Source of the DNA: Opitutia bacterium
GTDB lineage: Bacteria; Verrucomicrobiota; Verrucomicrobiae; Opitutales; Opitutaceae
Assembly: GCA_947442255.1 (NCBI GenBank)
Contig: CANEVO010000067.1
Coordinates: forward strand, 1-23,813
Direction of reading: 5' to 3'
DNA length: 23,813 bases
Shown here: one piece after another, positions 1 to 7,713 of the stretch
Layout: every line of letters begins with the position of its first letter
How positions within the stretch are numbered: the first letter of the stretch is position 1
The notes under the pieces: generated by a model
Database searches by the model: none
What the model was told of the DNA's origin: nothing
Seen by the model: the letters and a program-made list of their open reading frames with translations, nothing else
Position numbers and translations under genes: made by a program

Positions 1-136
1 CGGCCCAAGGCGCCGCACCGCTCGACCAAGCCCGCTGCAATTTCACGATCACGACGCATCGTCACTAAGTTCAGGGACTCGCCGTCGTGGCGTCATCATC
101 AATTTCACGCCCTCGGAATCCGGAGGCGCTGTTGTA

Positions 137-195
137 GCCACGAGCGCCAGCGAGGGAATGAAACGCCCGTCGTTCTACTCGCTGGCTCTCGTGGC
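137..195. repeat. Long inverted repeat in intergenic DNA
   Basis: Arms 137-154 and 178-195 are 18 nt each and pair at 17 of 18 positions (one C/T mismatch at 145/187), around a 23-nt loop. The left arm begins GCCACGAGCG and the right arm ends CTCGTGGC. It lies 75 bp past the stop of the leftward cytochrome gene, so it could end or protect that transcript, but no T-run follows it. A dispersed intergenic repeat is equally possible, since arms this long are unusual for a simple terminator. A 12-nt direct repeat, TGGCGACGGACG, sits just beyond (192-203 and 208-219). Nothing else is visible in 1-270. Confidence 0.6.
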
Positions 196-270
196 GACGG
201 ACGATCATGGCGACGGACGGTCGCGGTCGGGCCCGTCGGAGCCGGAACGGACCGAAGCCGCGGCGAGCGA

Positions 271-1197
271 TTATTTCCTCTCTCCCCGCAGGGAGACCAG
301 GTAAGCCACCATGTCATCCAGCTCAGTCGGCGAAAACAGGACGCCGTACACCGGCATTGGGGAAACACCCTTTTCCTTGTGGAGCTCAGACAGGTCCTTC
401 TTGAAAAACGAATGCATGGCGCCGGTGAGGTCGCGCAGTTGGATCGAATAGGTGTCCTCGTTGACCCGGATGCCGGCGACTTCCTTGCCGTCCTTCGTCT
501 TGGTTCGGACGAACATAAAATTCTGCGGCAGGCTGATCTCAGTACGATACGGGTTGAAACTTTGCGGAATGTCCGCGCCCGGGTCAGTGAGGCTGCGACG
601 CAAAAACGCGACGCTGCGCCGCCGCCCGATATCCGTCAGATCGGGACCAATCGCGAGGCCCTGGCCATCGCGGGTGTGGCACGACAGGCACGCGCCCTTG
701 GTCGTGAAGAGCTCGGCGCCCTTGGCGGGATCGCCCGGCACTTTTTCGATCGGGATCCGACCGAGCGAACGGACATAGGCGGCGAGATAGGACACATCCC
801 CCGTTTGCAGGATGATGCGCGGCATCTCGGTGCCAGCGATTCCCGACTGGATAATTCTTACCAGGGCCGGGTCCTCACTGGACCGCGGGAGATTGGGCTG
901 CGCGAGCGTGGGTCCCCGCGAACCTTCCCCCTTGGGCCCGTGGCATCCCACGCAATGCGCCTCGAACAGTTGCCGACCCTTGGCCAATTCGCTCGGCACT
1001 TCCAGGATTCGGCGCATCTCTGCCACGGCCGAGGAGGAATCGCCGCGCCCGCCACCCGTCGCCACGGCCGGGGCCTGAGTGGTGGTAGCAGGAATGGGAG
1101 CCGCGGCGGGATTAGCCGCGGGCTCGTTGGGATGATCCTGGGCGAGGAGCGAAATCGGAGCGACCGCGAGGAGGAGGCAGATCAGTCGGGGATGCAT
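271..1197 (-). CDS. Diheme c-type cytochrome, exported, partner of the PQQ dehydrogenase
   Basis: A 308-residue protein starting MHPRLICLLL has a clean signal peptide (about residues 1-20, ending LLAQ), so it is periplasmic. After an Ala/Pro/Thr-rich linker come two heme-c sites: CVGCH at 82-86, with a likely axial Met in TEMPR near 125, and CLSCH at 170-174 followed by DGQGLAIGP. The second half resembles the putative heme-binding domain described for Pirellula/Verrucomicrobium (TIGR02603 type), including a C-terminal SPTELDDMVAYL helix. The frame is open further upstream to 1278, but that extension would precede the signal peptide, so the ATG at 1197 is preferred although it lacks a Shine-Dalgarno sequence. 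The gene follows the PQQ dehydrogenase by 37 bp and is almost certainly co-transcribed. Its likely role is to accept electrons from PQQH2 and pass them to the respiratory chain; that role is inferred from context. Confidence 0.9.
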   Translation of the reverse strand: MHPRLICLLLAVAPISLLAQDHPNEPAANPAAAPIPATTTQAPAVATGGGRGDSSSAVAEMRRILEVPSELAKGRQLFEAHCVGCHGPKGEGSRGPTLAQPNLPRSSEDPALVRIIQSGIAGTEMPRIILQTGDVSYLAAYVRSLGRIPIEKVPGDPAKGAELFTTKGACLSCHTRDGQGLAIGPDLTDIGRRRSVAFLRRSLTDPGADIPQSFNPYRTEISLPQNFMFVRTKTKDGKEVAGIRVNEDTYSIQLRDLTGAMHSFFKKDLSELHKEKGVSPMPVYGVLFSPTELDDMVAYLVSLRGERK

Positions 1198-1234
1198 GGG
1201 AGGAATGCCGGAGTTCGGAAAAAAAGAGTTGGGA

Positions 1235-2896
1235 TCAAAGGCCGAAGACGAACAGGCCCGCGCCGATCGGAACCGCAATGCGCTGCTTGCCGTCGACGGA
1301 AAAGCTCACGATGCCGCCCTGCGCGCGGCTGCCGCCCGGGAAGTTCCAGAGCTCCCGGCCGGACTTGGCATCGAGCGCATAAATATGCCCCTCCGAAGTC
1401 CCGCTGAAGACCAGTCCGGTGACAGTGGAGAGCACCGGCGAGTGGGAGCGCGACTGCATCTTGTGCTCCCAGACGATCTTCCCGGTCGTCGCCTCGATGG
1501 CCTTGAGCATGGTGTAGGGCTCCTCGCCAATGACGTTGGCGGCGCCGCCGTTCTCGAAATGCCCGCCGACCGTGTAAGGCCGCGGCTGCTTGTAGAAGTG
1601 CTGCCCGTAATTCTCGTGGGCGTTGACGTAGATCAGGCCCGTCAGCGGATTGTACGACGGCGGCATCCAGTTGGTCGACCCGCCCAGCCCCGGATAGACC
1701 AGCACGCCCTCCGCCGTCGGCTCCAGGCCAGGGATGACGATCGGCCGACCATTGTCGTCGAGCCCCTTGGACCAAGTCTGCGTCGCGAAATTCTTGCCGG
1801 TGACAAACGCGCCAGTCGCGCGATCCAGCAGGTAATAGAAACTGTTGCGGTTGACCTGCGCCAGCAGCTTGCGCGGGCGGCCCCCAATCGTGGCATCGAT
1901 CAACATCGGTGTCTGGTTCGAATCCCAATCGTGGACGTCGTGCGGCGTGAACTGGAAATGCCACTTCAACTTCCCGGTGTCGGCGTCGACGGCGACCACC
2001 GAGTTGGCATACAGGTTATCGCCCGGACGATCGTCGCCATTGTAATCCGGCCCCGGATTGCCGGTGCCCCAATAGATCGTATTCAGTTCGGGATCGAACG
2101 TGCCGGTCGCCCAAGTGGCGGCTCCGCCCGTTTTCCAGCTTTCACCCGGACCCCAGGTTTCATTGCCGGGCTCGCCCTTGCCCGGAACGGTGTAGAACCG
2201 CCAGGCATGCGCGCCGGTCTTGGCGTCGAAGGCGTCAAAGAAGCCGCGAATTCCGAACTCACCGCCCGAAATGCCGACGATGATTTTGTCCTTCACGGCC
2301 AGCGGCGCCGCGGTGATCGAGTAACCCAGATGGTAGTCGATGACGACTTTGTCCCAGCGCTCGGCTCCTGTGTTGGCATCGAGGCAGACTAGGCGGGCGT
2401 CGAACGTGCCGAGATAAACCGCGTCGCCGAGCACGGCCAGGCCGCGATTGGGGGTGCCGCAGCAGATCGGCACATCGTCCGGGAAAGGCCGGCGATAATT
2501 CCAGATCACGCGGCCGGTCCGGGCATCGAGGGCTGTGACGATGTTGGGCCGCTCGCTGATATACATGATGCCGTTCACCACGATCGGCGTGACTTCCCAT
2601 TTGCTCGAGTCTGCCTGTTGGTAGACCCAGACGGGTTTCAAGTTCGCCACGTTCGCCGGCGTGATCTCCGCCAGCGTCGAGTGCCGATGGCCCGCGTAGT
2701 TGCCGCCATAGGTCAGCCAGTTCCCCGGCTCGTTGGAGGCATTCCGGATGCGCTCGTAGGTCACCGGCGCGAGCGGCTGGGCCCACGCCACGGCGCCCAA
2801 CCCGAGGATCAGGAGACCGCAGGCGGCGGGGCGGAGACGATTGAAAGACCGCAGCGTCGAAACGCCGGGAGAACGAAGGGTCGGGGTCGAAGACAT
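1235..2896 (-). CDS. PQQ-dependent dehydrogenase, methanol/ethanol family (quinoprotein)
   Basis: A periplasmic quinoprotein of 553 residues with an Arg-rich N-terminus, a hydrophobic core GLLILGLGAVAW and a probable AWA|Q cleavage site. The eight-bladed propeller signature is clear: repeated ALDAxTGRxxW blade motifs, the adjacent-cysteine pair C145-C146 in PICCGTPNRG, metal ligand E213 in GGEFGIRG, N288-type ligand N280 in WGTGNPGPD, and catalytic Asp D323 in HDVHDWDSNQ. D325 lies two residues after D323, the place where lanthanide-dependent members (XoxF, PedH) carry an extra Asp. Known members oxidise primary alcohols to aldehydes with PQQ; the substrate here is unknown. An in-frame GTG at 2920 would add eight residues; I prefer the ATG at 2896 but cannot exclude the GTG, since neither has a strong Shine-Dalgarno. 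The cytochrome gene follows at once. No PQQ synthesis genes are in the window. Confidence 0.92.
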   Translation of the reverse strand: MSSTPTLRSPGVSTLRSFNRLRPAACGLLILGLGAVAWAQPLAPVTYERIRNASNEPGNWLTYGGNYAGHRHSTLAEITPANVANLKPVWVYQQADSSKWEVTPIVVNGIMYISERPNIVTALDARTGRVIWNYRRPFPDDVPICCGTPNRGLAVLGDAVYLGTFDARLVCLDANTGAERWDKVVIDYHLGYSITAAPLAVKDKIIVGISGGEFGIRGFFDAFDAKTGAHAWRFYTVPGKGEPGNETWGPGESWKTGGAATWATGTFDPELNTIYWGTGNPGPDYNGDDRPGDNLYANSVVAVDADTGKLKWHFQFTPHDVHDWDSNQTPMLIDATIGGRPRKLLAQVNRNSFYYLLDRATGAFVTGKNFATQTWSKGLDDNGRPIVIPGLEPTAEGVLVYPGLGGSTNWMPPSYNPLTGLIYVNAHENYGQHFYKQPRPYTVGGHFENGGAANVIGEEPYTMLKAIEATTGKIVWEHKMQSRSHSPVLSTVTGLVFSGTSEGHIYALDAKSGRELWNFPGGSRAQGGIVSFSVDGKQRIAVPIGAGLFVFGL

Positions 2897-3316
2897 GGAA
2901 GGAAAACGGGGAAAGGGCACGTCGCACCACCAAGGATTTTCACGGTGCCTGATGTCAGCACGAACGGGGCAGAACGCGCAGACTGATCTTCGTTGTCGTT
3001 ATGCCAAGGCAAACCAGCCGACGCCCTCGTTTCCGGTCGGACAGGCCATCGCGCAAGGGCGCAGTCCCTCGACCGGCTCGGGACCCAGAGCTCGTCGAAC
3101 GGGCAAGAATGCACCCCTACCCCGCCCCCCCTGGCCTGCGAGTGCGGGACCATGTCCGGCCGCCCAAATCAAAATCCAGCCGTTCCGGGTCGCTTGAAGT
3201 TGCATTTCGGCGAACTATTTCAGGTATTTCCTTACCCTCATTCTGCCCTTGCTCGTTCCCCCAGTAACGCGTTCGGGCGACCGCTTTGAGGCTTAGATCC
3301 TGAATCGATAATCCCC
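2897..3316. other. Divergent intergenic region, shared promoter zone
   Basis: This stretch of about 420 bp separates the leftward PQQ dehydrogenase unit from the rightward DUF1592/DUF1552 unit, so it should hold both promoters. No credible gene is seen; open frames here lack family resemblance and cross the inverted repeat at 3066-3103. A short dyad, CTGA-TG-TCAG within 2947-2960, lies about 50 bp upstream of the dehydrogenase start and could be an operator. TTGAAG at 3194-3199 with TATTTC at 3216-3221 (16-bp spacing) is a weak sigma70-like match on the plus strand. None of these sites is certain. Confidence 0.45.
3066..3103. repeat. Imperfect inverted repeat, resembles a common dispersed intergenic repeat
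   Basis: The segment CCCTCGACCGGCTCGGGA ... GAGCTCGTCGAACGGG forms an imperfect stem in which TCGAC pairs with GTCGA and GCTC with GAGC, around GGGACCCA. It recalls the widespread CTTCGACAGGCTCAGG-type intergenic repeats of GC-rich bacteria, which I know only in general terms. It lies in the divergent promoter region, about 170 bp upstream of the dehydrogenase start and over 200 bp upstream of the DUF1592 gene. Confidence 0.45.
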
Positions 3317-6112
3317 ATGAAGAAAGCTCCTGAGTTGCAGAACATTGGCTCCGACAGCCGTAACTCCCGGCGTGCGACGCTCGCCGGCTGGTCCTTGGGC
3401 GCCATTCTCCTCGCGAGCGCCACGCCCGCCTTGATGGCCGCGACTGCCTTGCCGGCTGTCGAGACCGTGGCGGCCTTCACCGACCGTCACTGCTCCAGCT
3501 GCCATAACGACGTGGACAAAGAGGGCGGCCTCGACCTCACGTCGCTGCAATACGCCCCCGGCGAAGCCGCCAATTTCCTGACTTGGGTCAAGGTTCACGA
3601 TCGCGTGCGGGCCGGCGAAATGCCGCCCAAAGAAAAGAAGCGCCCCGACGTGAAGGAGCTCAACGCGTTCGTTCAGACGCTCGACACGTCCCTCGTCGAC
3701 GCGGACCGCAAGGCCGTGGCGAGCAACGGCCGCGCGAAGCAGCGCCGGCTCAACCGTGCCGAATACGAGAACGCGGTCCGCGATCTGTTTCAGGCGCCCT
3801 GGCTGGAAGTGAAGGGCAAGTTGCCGGAAGATGGCGAAGCCAGCCGGTACAACAAATCCAGCGACGCCCTCGGCGTCTCGTTCGTGCACATGAAGCAGTA
3901 CATGGCTGCCGCCGAAAGTGCCGTCAGCGCAGTCCTAGGCGTCGAATTCGCCCGCCTACCTACGACCACCAAGCGCTACTACGCGCGGGATACCCAAGGC
4001 CTGTTGCACTTCAATGCGACGGAGTTCAGGGCCAACGCCGAACGGACGACGTTTCCGGCCCTCGGTTTTAGTGGCCAGCCGGACGTCCTTCGGAAAAAGG
4101 CCCCGATGACGGTCGGCGAAAGCGACCCGGTGACCCGTGAACTCGAGGCCGTGGGCTGGATTGCCAGCGACTATGAGGCCTTCCCGACGGCCTGGAGCAG
4201 CTTCCGGGCACCCGTGACAGGGAAATATCGCGTTCGCTTCAGTGGCTACACTCTTTGGATGGGCCCAGGAGGCACATCCCGCGGGGTGGAGTATGAAGGC
4301 ATCGATCCGCTCCTCCTGAAACGCTCGAACACCCCCCGGTGGTATTCGGGCGACACCGAGAAGCTCTCCCCTGGTCGTCGCGACGAACCCATCCACGTGT
4401 ACGCCCGCGGCGGTGCCGGTGGCCGGTTGGGACAATTCGATGTCACGCCTGAACCCGACGTCTACCAACTCGACTCCCTGTGGCTGATGGGCGGCCAGAC
4501 TCTGGTGACGGACTCGGCTCGTTTCTTCCGCAGCCGGCCGGTGCCGACCCGGGGTTGGACAAATCCCCTCGCCCAGCGCGACGGTGTGCCGGCGGTGGCC
4601 TTTCGCTGGATCGAGGTCGATGGACCGCTCTATGATGAGTCGTCCGATGTCGGGTATCGTCTTCTCTTCGGCAATCTGGCCATGAAGAAAGTGGCTGCGG
4701 ATGCACCGGGAATCCCCATTGAGCTGGTCAACCCGGCCGCAGGCGGCCGCCGTGGCGGCGGTGGTGGCGGTGGCCGCCCGCCCGCGATGGTTCCGGCCGT
4801 CGTGGAGGTCGAATCCAACAATCATTTGGGCGATGGCGAGCGCCTGCTTCGCGGCTTCATTCCCCGGGCGTTTCGCCGTCCGGTCGAGGAAGCGGAAGTG
4901 CAGCGTTACATCGCGCTGTTTAAGCACCGCCTCGATGCTGGACTTGGCTTTGCCGGAGCGATGCGCTCCGCCTACACCGCCATCCTGGCCTCGCCTGACT
5001 TCGTGTTCGTCGATGAGCCGGCGGGCCGGCTCGATGATTACGCCCTCGCCACCCGTCTCGCCCTTTTCCTCTGGAACTCCACTCCCGACGAGAAACTGCG
5101 CCAGCTCGCGGCCCGGGGCGAGTTGCATCGCCCCGAGGTGCTCCGCGCGGAAACCGAGCGATTGCTCGCGGATCCAAATTCGAGCCGCTTTGTCTCGGCC
5201 TTTCTCGATTACTGGCTCGACCTGCGAAAAATGGACGAGTCGACGCCCTCGGTGACGCTGTACAACGACTATTATATCGACGATGCGCTGACCGAGGCCG
5301 CCGCAGACGAAACCCGGCTGTACTTCAGCGACCTGCTGAACCGCGACCTGCCGGCCCGCCACTTGGTGGATTCCGACTTCACTTACCTGAACGAGCGCCT
5401 GGCCGATCATTACGACATCCCGGGCGTGCAAGGCGTCACCATGCGGCGCGTGGCTCTGCCCCCGGGCAGTCCCCGCGGCGGGTTCATGACCCAGGCGAGT
5501 ATCCTCAAGGTCACCGCGAACGGCACCACGACCTCGCCCGTCCTCCGCGGCAAGTGGATCACCGAGCGGATCATGGGTTACAATCTGCCCCCGCCCCCGG
5601 CCGCCGTGCCAGCGATCGAGCCTGACACCCGTGGCGCGGTGACCATCCGCCAGCAACTTGACAAGCATCGTGCGGACGAGAGCTGCGCGGCCTGTCATCG
5701 CAAAATCGATCCTCCCGGCTTTGCGTTGGAGAGCTTCGATGTGATGGGCGCGTGGCGCGAACGCTACCGCAGCGAGTCGCCCGCCAAACTTTACGACACC
5801 ATGGGTCGGTTCGGTAAGAACGGCGCTCCCCTCACCTTTCACCTGGCTCAACCGGTCGACTCCGCCGGCGAGCTTTCCGATGGGCGGGCTTTCCGGGATG
5901 TGCGCGATCTCAAGAGCCTCCTGTTGAAGGATGAGGCCCAGCTGGCGCGGAATCTGGTGCGGCAGCTCCTGGTCTTTTCCACCGGAGCATCCGAGCGGTT
6001 CAGCGATCGCGTGGCCGTCGAGAAAATCGTCCAGGCCACCAAGTCCCGCCAGTACGGCGTGCGCTCCATCGTCCACCAGCTGATCCAGAGCGACCTGTTC
6101 TTGAACAAATAA
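3317..6112 (+). CDS. DUF1592/DUF1588/DUF1585 planctomycete-type cytochrome, exported
   Basis: A 931-residue protein with an N-terminal export signal (NSRRATL followed by a hydrophobic stretch, Tat-like). Domain order: planctomycete cytochrome c with CSSCH at 59-63; DUF1587 around 140-165 (RRLNRAEYENAVRDLF); a middle beta-rich region about 290-450 that looks like a carbohydrate-binding-type sandwich (YRVRFSGYTLW); a Gly/Arg linker with seven consecutive Gly near 480; DUF1595 about 510-570 (FRRPVEEAEVQRY); DUF1592 about 574-702 (FTYLNERLADHY); DUF1588 about 710-815, containing a second heme motif CAACH at 790-794; and DUF1585 about 863-930. Length and order match the family. The function is unknown; family members are suspected of redox chemistry on polymers or other extracellular substrates. 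No clear Shine-Dalgarno precedes the ATG. The DUF1552 gene follows after 45 bp. Confidence 0.93.
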   Translation: MKKAPELQNIGSDSRNSRRATLAGWSLGAILLASATPALMAATALPAVETVAAFTDRHCSSCHNDVDKEGGLDLTSLQYAPGEAANFLTWVKVHDRVRAGEMPPKEKKRPDVKELNAFVQTLDTSLVDADRKAVASNGRAKQRRLNRAEYENAVRDLFQAPWLEVKGKLPEDGEASRYNKSSDALGVSFVHMKQYMAAAESAVSAVLGVEFARLPTTTKRYYARDTQGLLHFNATEFRANAERTTFPALGFSGQPDVLRKKAPMTVGESDPVTRELEAVGWIASDYEAFPTAWSSFRAPVTGKYRVRFSGYTLWMGPGGTSRGVEYEGIDPLLLKRSNTPRWYSGDTEKLSPGRRDEPIHVYARGGAGGRLGQFDVTPEPDVYQLDSLWLMGGQTLVTDSARFFRSRPVPTRGWTNPLAQRDGVPAVAFRWIEVDGPLYDESSDVGYRLLFGNLAMKKVAADAPGIPIELVNPAAGGRRGGGGGGGRPPAMVPAVVEVESNNHLGDGERLLRGFIPRAFRRPVEEAEVQRYIALFKHRLDAGLGFAGAMRSAYTAILASPDFVFVDEPAGRLDDYALATRLALFLWNSTPDEKLRQLAARGELHRPEVLRAETERLLADPNSSRFVSAFLDYWLDLRKMDESTPSVTLYNDYYIDDALTEAAADETRLYFSDLLNRDLPARHLVDSDFTYLNERLADHYDIPGVQGVTMRRVALPPGSPRGGFMTQASILKVTANGTTTSPVLRGKWITERIMGYNLPPPPAAVPAIEPDTRGAVTIRQQLDKHRADESCAACHRKIDPPGFALESFDVMGAWRERYRSESPAKLYDTMGRFGKNGAPLTFHLAQPVDSAGELSDGRAFRDVRDLKSLLLKDEAQLARNLVRQLLVFSTGASERFSDRVAVEKIVQATKSRQYGVRSIVHQLIQSDLFLNK

Positions 6113-6157
6113 CCTTCCCTACGTCATTTTAATCCCGGCCGCCCGCAAATCCACCTC

Positions 6158-7516
6158 ATGAAAAAATTCTCCCACCCAACGTTTGCCTCCGGACCCTACA
6201 TCGCGACGCGTACCGCCATCTCACGCCGTCACTTTCTGCAGGGCACCGGTGTCGCGCTTTCCCTGCCCTTCCTCGACCTGATGCTGCCGTCCTTCGCGCG
6301 GGCCGCGGCGGCCGACTCCCCCCTCGCCCCGGCGGCAAAGCCGCGGCGCATTTTATCGATCTGCAACAACCTGGGCGTGCTGCATGAGCCCTTCTTCCCG
6401 AAGGGCGCCGGGCGCGACTACGTGGCGTCCCCCTATCTCGAGCCGCTGCAGACTCACCGCAACGATTTCACCGTCTTCAGCGGCGTGTCGTTCGCGGGCG
6501 TCGACAGCGGCCATCCGGCGGACATCTGCTTCCTGACAGGCGCACCGCATCCCAGCTCGGCCTCGTTCAAGAACACGATGTCGCTCGATCAATTCGTGGC
6601 CGAACGCATTGGCACCCTGACGCGGTTTCCCTCCATTACCCTCGCCGTCAACACCCGGACCCGGAGCCTTTCGGTCTCGGGCACGGGCGTGGCCGTGCCG
6701 CCCGAGGACAAGGCCGCTGAGGTCTTCAAGCAGCTCTTTGTCCAGGGCACGCCGGCTGAAGTGGAGGCGCAAATCCTCCGCCTCCAGACGGGCCGCAGCA
6801 TCCTCGACACCGTCGGCGAACGGGCGAACGCGCTGCGCCGCAGCGCCGGCGCTTCTGATCGCGATCGGCTCGATGAATATTTCTCGAGTGTCCGCGACCT
6901 GGAAAGCCGGCTCCATGCCTCCCAGGGCTGGGAGAAGAAACCGAAGCCCGAGGTGACGGCAGCCCCGCCAGTCGATCCCGCCAGCCCCGCCCAATACATG
7001 GCGAAGGTGAAGGTCATGTACGATCTGGCCCGGCTTTCGTTCCAAACCGACTCGACGCGCGCGATCACGCTGATGCTCGACAGTGTCGCCACGCCGGTCA
7101 TCGAAGGTATCCCGGACGTGAAAATCACGGAAGGGTACCACAACCTCTCCCATCACGGCAAAGCAGCCGACAAGTTGAGCCAGTTGCGCGCGCTCGACCT
7201 GGCGCACATGAAGCTCCTCGCGAAGCTCTATTCCGACCTGAAGGAAGTCCGCGAAGGCGAAGAGACGCTGCTCGACCGGACCATGGTCCTCTACGGATCG
7301 AATCTGGGCGACGCCAACACGCACGTGAATACAAACATGCCACTGCTCCTGGCTGGTGGCGGTTTCAAGCACGGGCAGCACCTTGCGTTCGATACCTCAC
7401 CCGAGCGCAACTACCCGATGGCTAATCTCCTCCTCTCGATGGTCCATCGCATGGGCATCGAGCAGGACAAGTTCTCTTCCTCCACGGGCACGATGCGCGG
7501 GCTGGAAATGACCTGA
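6158..7516 (+). CDS. DUF1552 family protein, Tat-exported
   Basis: A 452-residue protein with a textbook twin-arginine signal: SRRHFLQ at 22-28, then the hydrophobic [12 protein letters not shown] and an Ala-rich cleavage zone near 47-52. The mature part carries DUF1552 landmarks: [22 protein letters not shown] just after the signal, [37 protein letters not shown], and a C-terminal [36 protein letters not shown] segment. The last part is reminiscent of the sulfatase/DUF1501 alkaline-phosphatase-like fold. Tat export suggests folding or cofactor insertion in the cytoplasm. It sits 45 bp after the DUF1592 cytochrome gene, the pairing seen widely in Planctomycetes, Verrucomicrobia and Acidobacteria, and probably acts with it. 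No biochemical function is established as far as I know. Confidence 0.92.
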   Translation: MKKFSHPTFASGPYIATRTAISRRHFLQGTGVALSLPFLDLMLPSFARAAAADSPLAPAAKPRRILSICNNLGVLHEPFFPKGAGRDYVASPYLEPLQTHRNDFTVFSGVSFAGVDSGHPADICFLTGAPHPSSASFKNTMSLDQFVAERIGTLTRFPSITLAVNTRTRSLSVSGTGVAVPPEDKAAEVFKQLFVQGTPAEVEAQILRLQTGRSILDTVGERANALRRSAGASDRDRLDEYFSSVRDLESRLHASQGWEKKPKPEVTAAPPVDPASPAQYMAKVKVMYDLARLSFQTDSTRAITLMLDSVATPVIEGIPDVKITEGYHNLSHHGKAADKLSQLRALDLAHMKLLAKLYSDLKEVREGEETLLDRTMVLYGSNLGDANTHVNTNMPLLLAGGGFKHGQHLAFDTSPERNYPMANLLLSMVHRMGIEQDKFSSSTGTMRGLEMT

Positions 7517-7528
7517 CGGATGATCGGG

Positions 7529-7551
7529 AGGCAGCCCGCGGCGGGCTGCCT
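7529..7551 (+). terminator. Probable intrinsic terminator after DUF1552
   Basis: AGGCAGCCC, a five-base centre GCGGC and GGGCTGCCT form a perfect, very GC-rich hairpin 12 bp after the DUF1552 stop codon. Only a weakly T-rich tail (TTCGATTCGGTTT) follows, so Rho-independent action is likely but not certain. Because the dyad is symmetric it could also work on the other strand. Confidence 0.65.
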
Positions 7552-7577
7552 TCGATTCGGTTTCCCTGCACGGAAGT

Positions 7578-7600
7578 ACTTGGGCGTTTCGCGCCCGAGT
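7578..7600. terminator. Second hairpin between convergent genes
   Basis: ACTTGGGCG and CGCCCGAGT pair over nine positions (one G-U) around the stable loop TTTCG. It lies 114 bp past the stop of the leftward adenine deaminase gene and about 60 bp past the DUF1552 stop, so it may end transcripts from either side. There is no T-run, so function is uncertain. Confidence 0.4.
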
Positions 7601-7713
7601 GGCGGCGTGGCCTAACCGCAGGCGGCAGTGTCTTACATCGCCTTCCTTCACCCCACGACTGCCCACATCCTGGGGAAATGCTGTGGGAAGTTAACGGCCA
7701 ATGGCCCGCTCGC

